DNA from: Frigoribacterium sp. SL97
GTDB taxonomy: Bacteria; Actinomycetota; Actinomycetes; Actinomycetales; Microbacteriaceae
Reading direction: 5' to 3'
DNA length: 64,000 nt
NCBI RefSeq assembly: GCF_026625765.1
Contig: NZ_CP113062.1
Location: 620,001 to 684,000 of the forward strand
The position numbers were made by a program, and so were the translations under genes. Position 1 is the stretch's first letter. Each line of letters opens with the position of its first letter. Below are positions 1 to 7,558 of the stretch, piece by piece. Below the pieces are notes generated by a model that made no database searches, was not told the origin of the DNA, and saw only the letters and a program-made list of their open reading frames with translations.

Positions 1-407
1 GCCGGGATCGCCCCGCCCCAGAACCCGACGTCGACGACCGACTGGGGGCCCGCGGCGGCGCGCTTCTGCTCGAGGGCGTCGACGGTCGTCGTCGGCGGGA
101 TGCTGTTGAGGGGCATGTCGACGATCGTCGTGACGCCCCCGGCGGCGGCGGCACGGGTCGCCGTCGCGAAGCCCTCCCACTCGGTGCGTCCGGGCTCGTT
201 GACGTGCACATGGCTGTCGACGATGCCGGGCAGCAGCACCTGGTCGTCGGGGAGGGTCACGTCGACGGTGGCGTCGACCTCGTCGGTGAGGCCGCCGATC
301 GCGACGACGCGGCCGTCACGGATGGAGACGCTCGCCTCGCGCCAGACGCCGTCGACCCAGGCGCGACGGGCCCGGACCACCAGGTCGTGCCGCACGGCGT
401 CAGCCAC
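1..407 (-). CDS. allB: allantoinase, N-terminal part (cut by window edge)
   Basis: Only the first 135 residues are inside the window. The protein has an amidohydrolase-superfamily N-terminus: a small beta-rich segment, then VDSHVHVNEPGRTEWEGF at about residues 63-80. The HxH pair (66 and 68) would bind the catalytic metals. The family hydrolyses cyclic amides; allantoinase opens allantoin to allantoate in purine breakdown, and the TEWEGF stretch favours that assignment over dihydroorotase or hydantoinase. The GTG start overlaps the stop of the DUF1275 gene by 8 bases, so the two are probably co-translated. The missing C-terminal half keeps the exact substrate open. Confidence 0.75.
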   Translation of the reverse strand, partial: MADAVRHDLVVRARRAWVDGVWREASVSIRDGRVVAIGGLTDEVDATVDVTLPDDQVLLPGIVDSHVHVNEPGRTEWEGFATATRAAAAGGVTTIVDMPLNSIPPTTTVDALEQKRAAAGPQSVVDVGFWGGAIP

Positions 408-1170
408 GGGTCGCCCCGGCCGCCGCCGCGGCCGCCTCGGCCTCGCGCGCCTCGAGCTCTTTCCGTCGCTCGCGCAGCAGGTGTCCGGTCAGGGCGACGA
501 GCAGCGTCAGCCCGCCCGCGACGCCCATGCCCACGCCGATGTGCACCTGCAGCAGCAGGGCCCCGACGCCTGCCCCGGCGAGGATGAGAACCACGGCGAG
601 CACCCGCCGGGGGAAGTTCTTGCCCGTGCCGCCGGCGAGCTTCGACTCGGACGCGAGCCCGACGATCGTCGACGTGACCACCACGGTCGTGACGTCGGCC
701 ACGGCGATCTTGCGGGCGGCGGCGGCCTGCAGGCCCATGGCGGCGCCGAGCAGGCCGGTGATCGTGAAGGCCCACGGCGTGTTCTCTTCGGGCACGACGA
801 AGAAGGTCGAGATGCCGAGCCCGAGCAGCACGCCGCCGGTCACCCCGAACGAGATCGTGCTGCGGCCCGACCAGCCGGCACGGCCGCCTCGCAATACACG
901 GCCGCCGATAGCGGCTCCGAGCAGGAACGCGGCGAGGGCCACGATCGGGCCGACGATCGGCAGACCGTCGGCCTGCGCGATGGCCATGCCGAGGATGACC
1001 ACGTTGCCGGTCATGTTCGCGGTGAACACCCGGTCGAGGCCGAGGTAGCCGACGGCGTCGATGATGCCGGTGGTGAACGTCAGCGTCAGCATCATGACGA
1101 GGTGCATGCGCGCCTGGTTGCGGCGGAACTTCTTCACGGGGGTCCTCAGGTGCTCGGCGCCGCGGGGCAC
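400..1170 (-). CDS. DUF1275 (YoaK-like) membrane protein
   Basis: A 256-residue integral membrane protein with about six hydrophobic segments. Near residues 40-60 it carries GLDRVFTANMTGNVV, the signature stretch of the DUF1275/YoaK family, whose function is unknown. A basic, Lys/Arg-rich start (VKKFRRNQ) suggests a cytoplasmic N-terminus. It ends in a run of alanines and overlaps the downstream allantoinase start by 8 bases, which suggests one transcript and perhaps a role in uptake or export of a purine-related compound (inference only). The start is a GTG; an internal methionine about 20 residues later is an alternative. Confidence 0.75.
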   Translation of the reverse strand: MPRGAEHLRTPVKKFRRNQARMHLVMMLTLTFTTGIIDAVGYLGLDRVFTANMTGNVVILGMAIAQADGLPIVGPIVALAAFLLGAAIGGRVLRGGRAGWSGRSTISFGVTGGVLLGLGISTFFVVPEENTPWAFTITGLLGAAMGLQAAAARKIAVADVTTVVVTSTIVGLASESKLAGGTGKNFPRRVLAVVLILAGAGVGALLLQVHIGVGMGVAGGLTLLVALTGHLLRERRKELEAREAEAAAAAAGATRG

Positions 1171-1266
1171 GGCGGGGCGGGCGACTACGGCGACGTCGGC
1201 GCATCGGTTCTGCCGTCGATCGTATTGTCGCGGCTCGCTCGCACGCGAACCCCGGGCCGTGCCTGT

Positions 1267-1345
1267 GGACGAGCGGCGGCTGGCCCGTGGACGAGAGGGG
1301 CCGTGCCCGGGGACGAGAGGGGCCGTTCCTGTGGACGAGAGAGAG
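1267..1345. repeat. 22-bp tandem repeat, about 3.5 copies
   Basis: Units begin with GGACGAG at 1267, 1289, 1311 and 1333, a period of 22. The array lies in the 205-bp gap between the leftward esterase and DUF1275 genes, just after the esterase stop. It is followed by a near-match of the dispersed motif (GAGAGGCGCGGG). No coding potential is seen in this gap. Confidence 0.75.
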
Positions 1346-1375
1346 GCGCGGGCGAGGGCCCCAGGAAGGACCGGC

Positions 1376-2782
1376 TCAGCCGCGGTGGACGACCAGGGTG
1401 TCGGCGAGGCCGGCCGTCGCGTCGGCGGCCACCGTGCCGGTGCGGGCGAAGTCGGCCCAGACCTGGCGCACCTTGCGGCCGCGACGGTCGACGTCCTCCC
1501 AGTCGGTGGTGCCGACCAGGCGGGTGTGCGCCCAGGCCTCGCGGCCGCCGAGCAGCAGCGGCAGCTCGGTGATGTGGGCGGCGCCGAACGCCGTGCCCTC
1601 GGGCTCCCAGGTGAACTCGAACGTCGAGACGCGTCCGCCCGCGGCGCGGTGCCGCTCGGCGAAGGCCCGACCGGCCCGGTGGTAGACGGCCCTCGTCGTG
1701 GCGTCGATCATCAGGCGTCGGATCGCCCGGCCGACCACGGGCAGGCCGAACATCCGCTGCAGCAGGGGGGAGAACTCGGCGAACACCGCGGTCTCGTCGG
1801 CCGTCGCGCCGATCAGCAGGTCGATCTCGGGCGCGACCTCGCGCCACGCGGCGTCGGCGGCGGACTCGGTCGGCAGCGGGGCCCGCCCGTACTGCAGCCC
1901 GAAGGCCATGCCGCCGCGCAGGCCGAAGCGCTTCGCCGCCCGTTCGGCCACGGACTGCCCGGCGAGCAGCTCGTCGAGCGGAGCGTCCTTGCGGGGCGTG
2001 CCCACCGCCTCCGTCATCGCCTTCACCATGCGGCTGCGGCCGCGCGCGATGCCGAGCGGGGCGCTCTGCACGATGGCCCGGGCGAAGAGCCCCCGGGCGC
2101 CCTCGCTGATCATCAGGTGCGCGATCGCGTCGCCGCCGGCCGACTGGCCGAACAGGGTGATGCGAGACGAGTCGCCACCGAACGCCTCGATCGTGTCGTG
2201 CACCCAGCGGACCGCCGCGAGCTGGTCGAGCAGCCCGAGGTTCGCGGGCACCTCGTCGCCGACGCCGAAGAAGCCGAGCATGCCCAGCCGGTAGGTCACG
2301 GTGACGACGATCACGCGCTGCTCGGCGACGAGGGCGCGCGGGTCGTAGACGCGCAGGTCACCCGCCCCCGACACGTACGAGCCGCCGTGGATCCACACCA
2401 TGACCGGCACGCGCTCGTCGGCGAGCAGGTCGGCGGGCAGGGTGATCGAGAGGCGTTGGCAGTGCTCGTCGTCGACCATGCCGACGGCGGCACCCTCGAT
2501 CAGGGCGTCGAGCCCGGGTGCCGCGACCTGCGGCGAGGCAGGAGCACGGTCGAAGGCGAGCAGCGGGGACGACCAGGGCGCGACCGGACGCGGCGGCTCG
2601 AAGCGGTCGGCCTCGGCGTAGGGCACCCCGAGCACCCGCACGACCGCACCGTCGACGCGGCCCACGACGCGGCCCGAGGGGGTGTCGAACTCGCGGCGCG
2701 CAGCCCGGTCGTCGGTGTCGACGACGGGTTCGCCCGGCGTGGTCGGCGTGCTGGCGGTCGAGCGGGGAGCGTCCTGGGTCAC
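1376..2782 (-). CDS. type-B carboxylesterase (para-nitrobenzyl esterase family)
   Basis: A 468-residue alpha/beta hydrolase of the carboxylesterase type-B family. Visible family marks are FDTPSGRVVG and PYAEADRFEPP near the N-terminus, the oxyanion-hole stretch WIHGGSYVSGAG, NLGLLDQLAAVRWVHDTI, and the nucleophile elbow GQSAGG with the catalytic serine near residue 213. Such enzymes hydrolyse short-chain esters in the cytoplasm or after export; no signal peptide is visible here, so the protein is probably cytoplasmic. The GTG start is preceded by CACGAT with a 6-nt spacer, matching the leaderless pattern of the region. The natural substrate cannot be read from sequence. Confidence 0.85.
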   Translation of the reverse strand: MTQDAPRSTASTPTTPGEPVVDTDDRAARREFDTPSGRVVGRVDGAVVRVLGVPYAEADRFEPPRPVAPWSSPLLAFDRAPASPQVAAPGLDALIEGAAVGMVDDEHCQRLSITLPADLLADERVPVMVWIHGGSYVSGAGDLRVYDPRALVAEQRVIVVTVTYRLGMLGFFGVGDEVPANLGLLDQLAAVRWVHDTIEAFGGDSSRITLFGQSAGGDAIAHLMISEGARGLFARAIVQSAPLGIARGRSRMVKAMTEAVGTPRKDAPLDELLAGQSVAERAAKRFGLRGGMAFGLQYGRAPLPTESAADAAWREVAPEIDLLIGATADETAVFAEFSPLLQRMFGLPVVGRAIRRLMIDATTRAVYHRAGRAFAERHRAAGGRVSTFEFTWEPEGTAFGAAHITELPLLLGGREAWAHTRLVGTTDWEDVDRRGRKVRQVWADFARTGTVAADATAGLADTLVVHRG

Positions 2783-2810
2783 CCGACCATCGTGCCCCTC
2801 ACCGCCCGTC

Positions 2811-2816
2811 TAGGCT
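2811..2816 (+). promoter_or_regulatory. -10 box of a leaderless transcript (TAGGCT)
   Basis: TAGGCT lies 6 nt before the ATG of the DUF1653 gene, which places the expected transcription start on the start codon itself. Confidence 0.55.
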
Positions 2817-2822
2817 CGCGGG

Positions 2823-3044
2823 ATGACCGCCGACACCCCGCCCGCACCCGGCTTCTACCGCCACTTCAAGGGCGGCCGTTACGAGGTGCTCGGCACCGCC
2901 CGGCACAGCGAGACCGACGAGCCGCTCGTCGTCTACCGCGCGCTCTACGGCGAGCAGGGACTCTGGGTTCGGCCGCTCGCCGCCTGGTCCGAACACGTGC
3001 GACGCGACGGGTACGACGGCCCGAGGTTCGCGCCCGAGGGCTGA
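2823..3044 (+). CDS. DUF1653 domain protein
   Basis: A 73-residue protein that is almost entirely one DUF1653 domain: PGFYRHFKGGRYEVLGTARHSETDEPLVVYRALYG-type sequence is visible at residues 9-43, with the conserved Y-R-H-x-K-G-x-x-Y pattern and the VVYRALYG strand. The family is common as a stand-alone small protein or fused to hydrolases; its function is unknown. It is a single-gene unit with its own TAGGCT -10 box 6 nt upstream of the ATG. The 119 bp after it hold one copy of the dispersed motif at 3099 and no gene. Confidence 0.8.
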   Translation: MTADTPPAPGFYRHFKGGRYEVLGTARHSETDEPLVVYRALYGEQGLWVRPLAAWSEHVRRDGYDGPRFAPEG

Positions 3045-3163
3045 CCGGCCCACCCGGTGGCCGGTGCGCCCACCGTGCGGCGGTCGAGGGCGAGCCGAGG
3101 AGGCGCGGGGCGGGTCAGCGAAGTCACAGCCGGTTGATAGCCCCGCGGCCGGACACTCGGCTC

Positions 3164-4372
3164 ATGAAGTTCTCACGTCGCTCCCAGCACCCCCAGGGTG
3201 CAGCCACAGACGGGGGCGTCGCGGACGACGCGACCCGCACCGCCGACCCGGCCGAGGCCGCGCCGCCCGTGGCCGTGCTGCCCCCGGCCACGCTGCCCCC
3301 GGGCATGCTGATCGCGGGGGCCTGGGCCTGGCGCCTGCTCGCGGTCGCCGCGGCGCTGGCCGTGCTCTTCTGGCTGATCGCCACGCTCGAGGAGATCGTC
3401 GTGCCGCTGTTGATCGCGATCCTCGTGTCGGCGTTCCTGGTGCCGGTCGCGGGGTTCCTGCACCGGCACCGGTGGCCGCGGTGGCTCGCCATCGTCGCCG
3501 CGTTGCTGGCCGGGGTGGTCGTCGTCGGGGGCCTCGTGCTGCTCGCCGTGACGCAGATCCGGGCCGGACTGCCGCAGATCGAGAAGCAGTCCGTCGCGCA
3601 GTACGACCAGCTGACGACCCTGCTCCAGGCGCCGCCGTTGAGCCTCACGAACGCCGACGTGACCGGCTACCTCAAGGACGCGCAGAACGCGCTGCAGACC
3701 GAGAGCAAGGCGATCCTCAGCGGCGTGCTGTCGATCGGCACCGCGGCCGGACACCTGCTGGCCGGGGGACTGCTGACCCTGTTCGCCACGATCTTCCTGA
3801 TGATCGACGGTCGCGGGGTCTGGGCCTGGACCGTCCGCCTCTTCCCGAAGGCGGCGCGCCCCGCCGTCGACGGGGCCGGCCAGGCCGGCTGGCACACGCT
3901 GACCTCGTTCGTCCGCGTGCAGATCGTCGTCGCCGCGGTCAACGCCGTCGGCATCGGCCTCATCGCGTTCTTCCTCGGGCTGCCGCTCGCCGTGCCGATC
4001 GCGATCCTGGTATTCCTGGCGTCGTTCATCCCGGTCGTCGGGGCCATCGTGACCGGCGCGCTCGCCGTGATCGTCGCCCTCGTCTTCGCGGGGCCGGTCC
4101 AGGCCGTGGTCATGCTGGCCGGAGTGCTCGTCGTGCACCTGCTCGAAGCCCACGTGCTGCAGCCGCTGGTCATGGGCTCGGCCGTCCGCGTGCACCCGCT
4201 CGCGGTGGTCTTCGCCGTGGCGGGAGGGTCGTACGTGGCCGGCATCCCGGGCGCGCTCTTCGCCGTGCCGACGGTCGCCGTGCTCAACGTGATGGTCAAG
4301 TACGTGGCGACGGGGGCCTGGCGTCGGACCCGCGTCGCGGACGACCTCGTGGCGGCGCCCGAGGCGTCGTGA
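3164..4372 (+). CDS. AI-2E family transporter (PerM-like membrane protein)
   Basis: A 402-residue polytopic membrane protein of the AI-2E/PerM (UPF0118) family. A hydrophilic tail of about 60 residues is followed by two close membrane helices, a long soluble segment (roughly residues 130-190), then five to six more helices. The conserved late block VPIAILVFLASFIPVVGAI and a C-terminal HPLAVVFAVAGG-VAGIPGALFAVP region fit the family. Members export autoinducer-2, sodium/protons or other small molecules; the substrate here is unknown. The ATG at 3164 was chosen because upstream sequence in this frame is shadow of neighbouring genes. A motif-pair hairpin follows 26 bases after the stop. Confidence 0.85.
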   Translation: MKFSRRSQHPQGAATDGGVADDATRTADPAEAAPPVAVLPPATLPPGMLIAGAWAWRLLAVAAALAVLFWLIATLEEIVVPLLIAILVSAFLVPVAGFLHRHRWPRWLAIVAALLAGVVVVGGLVLLAVTQIRAGLPQIEKQSVAQYDQLTTLLQAPPLSLTNADVTGYLKDAQNALQTESKAILSGVLSIGTAAGHLLAGGLLTLFATIFLMIDGRGVWAWTVRLFPKAARPAVDGAGQAGWHTLTSFVRVQIVVAAVNAVGIGLIAFFLGLPLAVPIAILVFLASFIPVVGAIVTGALAVIVALVFAGPVQAVVMLAGVLVVHLLEAHVLQPLVMGSAVRVHPLAVVFAVAGGSYVAGIPGALFAVPTVAVLNVMVKYVATGAWRRTRVADDLVAAPEAS

Positions 4373-4397
4373 TCGCGAGCCGCTGACCTGCCCGGCC

Positions 4398-4429
4398 CGC
4401 GCCTCCTTCGCTCGGATGAGGGAGGCGCG
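4398..4429 (+). terminator. hairpin made of two inverted dispersed motifs
   Basis: CGCGCCTCC (4398-4406) and GGAGGCGCG (4421-4429) form a 9-bp stem with a 14-nt loop, 26 nt behind the AI-2E transporter stop. There is no T-run. It is likely a terminator or 3' stabiliser. Confidence 0.55.
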
Positions 4430-4746
4430 AGCCGATGTCATCCGCTGGGATGATGCGCCGGACTGCCCGGTTCGACAGTGCATTGTGTGGTTCTACTCAG
4501 GAAGTCTCTGCATACTCGTCACTTCGCCCGGGCGCGTGCGCCCCTCCCGATCGAGTCCCGACTCGGCAGGGCAGCTGCGGCGGACGAGTCGGGGCCCCAC
4601 GGCCTCGCGAGACCGACACCGACCTGTCACGGCTTCCCCCGCCTCCGCCGCGGGGCCCCGCCGCCCCGAGCGCCCCGCGCCCGTGCGGCACCGCCGTGTG
4701 CGCCCTGCCCGAACGGAGGCGCGGGTCGGCCGAGCACGAGGACCAC
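4430..4746. other. non-coding leader region of the transglycosylase gene
   Basis: About 320 bp without a credible gene. It contains a less GC-rich patch (about 4470-4525, with ATTGTGTGG and CTGCATACTCG) that may be the promoter, then a very GC-rich stretch able to form several hairpins, and one dispersed motif (4715) 23 nt before the next start. Secreted wall lytic enzymes in actinobacteria can be riboswitch-controlled, but I could not match a known riboswitch core here. Confidence 0.4.
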
Positions 4747-5643
4747 ATGACCCCCGAGAACACCCCTGCCTCCGGCGCGGACGCCGCGACCGCCGCCGAG
4801 GCTCCCGCCACGCGCCGCTCGCTCTCCGCCGGACGCCGTCGCACCGCCCGTCGTCGCCTCTCGCTGATCGGTGGCGTCGCCGCGGTCGCCCTCGTCACGG
4901 GCACCGGCTTCGCGGTCACGTCGATGTCGGCCGCCGGTGCCGACACCATCTCGGTCGAGCAGCACGCCGCCGACGTCAAGCAGCAGAAGGCGGACATCGC
5001 CACATCGTTGGCCCAGGCCAAGGCGCGCTCGACGATCCAGATCGCGAACCAGGTCGTGGCCTCGACCTCGAGCCGGACCGACGCCAGCGACTTGCAGACC
5101 CAGGTCGCCTCCCTGGCCGACTACGAGAAGCTCGACGCCTCGACGCTGAACGACCGCGTCGAGAAGACCGCGCTCTCGGCGCAGACCGTCCAGTCGGCCG
5201 CCGCCGAGGCCGACCGACAGGCCGCTGCCGCCGCCGCTGCCGCGCAGGCCGCCGCAGAGGCCCAGGCAGCCGCCGAGGCGAAGGCCGCCGCCGACGCCGC
5301 GGCCGCCGCCGAGGCCGCCCGCGCCGCCGCCGACAACTCGGTCGACGGGGCCAAGGCCACGGCCCAGTCCCTCGCGTCGTCCCAGTACGGCTGGGGCAGC
5401 GACCAGTTCTCGTGCCTCGTCTCGCTCTGGACGAAGGAGTCGGGCTGGAACTACAAGGCCTACAACCCCAGCGGCGCGACCGGCATCCCGCAGGCGCTGC
5501 CCGGCAGCAAGATGGCCTCGGCCGGGAGCGACTGGGCCACGAGCGCCAAGACGCAGATCACCTGGGGGCTCGGCTACATCAAGTCGGTCTACGGCACCCC
5601 GTGCGGCGCCTGGTCGCACTCGCAGTCCGTCAACTGGTACTGA
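4747..5643 (+). CDS. secreted lytic-transglycosylase-like protein
   Basis: A 298-residue secreted protein. After a basic N-terminus (SAGRRRTARRRLS) there is one hydrophobic segment at about residues 39-62, a signal peptide or anchor. Residues 70-200 form an Ala/Glu/Lys-rich helical, probably coiled-coil spacer with a long AAAEAQAAAEAK-type run. The last 85 residues resemble the small SLT/lysozyme-like domain of actinobacterial wall hydrolases: YGWGSDQFSCLVSLWTKESGW followed by NPSGATGIPQALPGSKM and WGLGYIKSVYGTPCGAW. The Glu in KESGW is the expected catalytic acid. It should cleave peptidoglycan glycan strands. The ATG has GAGGA upstream; no neighbour is co-directional within 100 bp. Confidence 0.8.
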   Translation: MTPENTPASGADAATAAEAPATRRSLSAGRRRTARRRLSLIGGVAAVALVTGTGFAVTSMSAAGADTISVEQHAADVKQQKADIATSLAQAKARSTIQIANQVVASTSSRTDASDLQTQVASLADYEKLDASTLNDRVEKTALSAQTVQSAAAEADRQAAAAAAAAQAAAEAQAAAEAKAAADAAAAAEAARAAADNSVDGAKATAQSLASSQYGWGSDQFSCLVSLWTKESGWNYKAYNPSGATGIPQALPGSKMASAGSDWATSAKTQITWGLGYIKSVYGTPCGAWSHSQSVNWY

Positions 5644-5682
5644 CCGGATCGGCCCGGGCTCGGGTCGCCTCGCCTGCCGGAC

Positions 5683-5748
5683 GTCGCACCGCCTCCTGAA
5701 CGTCGCACCGCGGAGATCCGCGGTGCGACGTTCAGTTCGTGGTGCGAT
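5683..5748. repeat. four-box palindrome P1 (19-nt period)
   Basis: Boxes GTCGCACCG at 5683 and 5702, mirrored as CGGTGCGAC at 5721 and TGGTGCGAT at 5740. Both half-elements have a 19-nt period. It lies between convergent genes, 40 nt after one stop and 45 nt before the other. A 21-bp tandem pair follows at 5748. Confidence 0.85.
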
Positions 5749-5792
5749 GCCGCGCCACGGGGGCGTACTGCCGCGCCACGGGGGCGCGACCG

Positions 5793-6092
5793 CTAGTTCT
5801 GCGGGGGGATCGTCTGCCGGTCGGTGGGCTTGTCGGTGGTGACCGGTGTGGGACGCGGGCTCGGGCTGGTCGGGCCCGGCGACGGCGTCACGATGCCGTC
5901 GGTGGGAGGCGCGGGTGCCGGTGTCGGGCTCTCGGGCGTCGCCGACGGGCTGACGCTCGGGCTGACGGTCACCACGGGGTCGCCGTCGTCGTCGCTGCAG
6001 GCCGTCAGCAGCCCCGAGACGAGCAGGACCGTCGCCGCGGCCACCCCCGTGCGAGCAGTGGTCGTGAGCAGCGTCCGCGTCGTCGTCCCCAT
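5793..6092 (-). CDS. small Pro/Thr/Ser-rich lipoprotein
   Basis: A 99-residue predicted lipoprotein of unknown function. The N-terminus has a hydrophobic signal segment (VAAATVLLVSGLLTAC) ending in a lipobox with Cys at residue 32, followed by four aspartates and then a low-complexity Pro/Ser/Thr tail typical of a cell-wall-spanning stalk. No folded domain is apparent. It stands alone and is convergent with the transglycosylase gene across palindrome P1. A TAGGCT box 6 nt before the ATG suggests leaderless expression. Confidence 0.6.
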   Translation of the reverse strand: MGTTTRTLLTTTARTGVAAATVLLVSGLLTACSDDDGDPVVTVSPSVSPSATPESPTPAPAPPTDGIVTPSPGPTSPSPRPTPVTTDKPTDRQTIPPQN

Positions 6093-6098
6093 GTCGGG

Positions 6099-6104
6099 AG
6101 CCTA
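6099..6104 (-). promoter_or_regulatory. -10 box of a leaderless transcript (TAGGCT)
   Basis: TAGGCT on the minus strand, 6 nt before the ATG of the small lipoprotein gene. Confidence 0.55.
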
Positions 6105-6154
6105 CGCGCGGCGGGTCCCACGCATCGAGGGATGCCGGCCCGACGTCACCCGGG

Positions 6155-6451
6155 TCAGACCGCGCCCACCAGCGTCCACGCCCCGCCGTCGCGGCGCGTC
6201 ACGCGTCCCTGGACCACGTCGGCCAGCTCGCCCACGGTCGCCTCGACGACGGCCCCGATGCGGTGCGCGGGCTCGTCGGCGGCACATTCGTAGCGCACCA
6301 CCAACCGTGGCTCACCGCGCACGAGCGTGACGTCGCTGGCCTCGACGGTCGTCAACCCGGCCGCACTCGCAGCGGCCGCGGGCAGCACCGAATCGGGCCG
6401 CACCCCGGGGCGCAGGGTGCCGACGGTGAGCGTGACGCGGTACGAGGGCAT
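6155..6451 (-). CDS. hypothetical protein, 98 residues
   Basis: Not recognised. The protein starts MPSYRVTLTVGTLRPG and alternates short beta-like segments with an Ala-rich helix (LPAAAASAAG); the end (GAVVEATVGELADVVQG) also looks like a small alpha/beta fold. It contains one cysteine and no signal peptide. The ATG at 6451 was preferred to a longer reading because TTGGAT lies 6 nt upstream and the extra N-terminal residues are unconvincing. It is divergent from the transglutaminase-like gene and the upstream regions overlap. Confidence 0.5.
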   Translation of the reverse strand: MPSYRVTLTVGTLRPGVRPDSVLPAAAASAAGLTTVEASDVTLVRGEPRLVVRYECAADEPAHRIGAVVEATVGELADVVQGRVTRRDGGAWTLVGAV

Positions 6452-6564
6452 GCGCTCATCCAACCCGCCACCACCGACATCGAGCGACGGTCCCAGCAGG
6501 GTCGCAGCCGCTTCACGGCGGACCCCGAAACACGTTCGACTCACGACCGTGCCACCCTCTGGTC

Positions 6565-7395
6565 ATGAAGCGCACCGCGTCCGCCCGGCTCGAGTTCGAC
6601 GTCGACGGCCCCGCCGAGTTCGTCCTGTCGATCGCCGCCTCCCGCGCCTACGCCGCGCCCGACGCGGTGGCGCAGGCCGGCACCGCCCGCATCACCGAGG
6701 AGGCGCTGGCCGTCACCCAGCACGGCGCACCCCTCGAGGTCCGCGAGCTGCACGACCACCACGGCACCCTCCTCCACCTGTGCGAGGTCGGGGCCGGCCG
6801 GGTCACCGTCGACTACCGGGTCGTCGTCGACGGACGGCTCGACGAGCCCGCCGTCGACGACCTCGACCTCGTGCGCTACCGGCGCCCCAGCCGCTACTGC
6901 GAGTCGGACACGCTCAGCCCGACGGCCCGCGCCGAGTTCGGCGGGCTCGAGGGGCGCGAGCTGCTGGCCGCGGTCGCGACGTGGGTCGGCTCGCACCTCG
7001 CCTACGTGCCCGGGGCCAGCGCGCCGACCGACGGCGCGGTGCAGACCCTGCTCGACCGGCAGGGCGTCTGCCGCGACTACGCGCACCTCGTGATCGCCCT
7101 GCTGCGGGGGCTCGACGTGCCCGCGCGGCTCGTCAGCGTCTACGCCCCGGGCCTGTCGCCGATGGACTTCCACGCCGTGGCCGAGGCCTACGTCGACGGT
7201 GCCTGGCACGTGGTCGACGCGACCGGGCTGGCCCCGCGTCAGACGCTCCTGCGCATCGCCACCGGACGGGACGCCTCCGACACGGCGTTCCTCTCGAGCC
7301 ACGGCGGCCGCGTCACGGTCGCGGGCATGCAGGTGGGAGCCGTCGCCGACGAGCTGCCGCGCGACGACGTGAGCACCTTCGTCAGCCTCGGCTGA
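6565..7395 (+). CDS. transglutaminase-like domain protein
   Basis: A 276-residue cytoplasmic protein with an N-terminal beta-sandwich region (residues 1-110) and a transglutaminase/protease-like domain (about 125-225). The catalytic triad is visible: Cys in QGVCRDYAHL (near residue 170), His in MDFHAVAEAYV and Asp in WHVVDATG. This is the bacterial arylamine-type transglutaminase-like family often found next to peptide-bond-forming or proteolytic genes; its reaction is usually unknown. The ATG is preceded by CACCCT at 6 nt, consistent with a leaderless message. Palindrome P3 follows 44 nt after the stop. Confidence 0.85.
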   Translation: MKRTASARLEFDVDGPAEFVLSIAASRAYAAPDAVAQAGTARITEEALAVTQHGAPLEVRELHDHHGTLLHLCEVGAGRVTVDYRVVVDGRLDEPAVDDLDLVRYRRPSRYCESDTLSPTARAEFGGLEGRELLAAVATWVGSHLAYVPGASAPTDGAVQTLLDRQGVCRDYAHLVIALLRGLDVPARLVSVYAPGLSPMDFHAVAEAYVDGAWHVVDATGLAPRQTLLRIATGRDASDTAFLSSHGGRVTVAGMQVGAVADELPRDDVSTFVSLG

Positions 7396-7438
7396 CCGCC
7401 CGACGGCACCGCGCCTCCTGCACGGGACACGACCCACG

Positions 7439-7498
7439 CCGCCACGATGTAAACAGCCCGCCATGAGATCGTGTGGCGGCCTGTTTACACCGTGGCGG
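7439..7498. repeat. four-box palindrome P3 (19-nt period)
   Basis: CCGCCAC at 7439, CCGCCAT at 7458, GTGGCGG at 7473 and again at 7492. Both halves have a 19-nt period. The spacer reads GATGTAAACAG on one arm and CTGTTTACAC on the other. It lies between convergent transglutaminase-like and G6PDH genes. Confidence 0.85.
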
Positions 7499-7558
7499 GT
7501 GGCGGGTGGCGGGTGAGGGCTGAACGCCGTGGCGGCGAGCCGCTGCCGGCACCCCGGC

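Noticed and set aside
100..1572. Long rightward open frames over the start of the window and over most other genes
   Set aside because: They are high-GC shadow frames: Arg/Pro/Ala-rich, without domains, without ribosome sites and antisense to well-supported genes.
4430..4746. A c-di-AMP (ydaO-type) riboswitch before the transglycosylase
   Set aside because: The biological setting fits, but I could not find the conserved core sequence; GC-rich hairpins alone are not enough.
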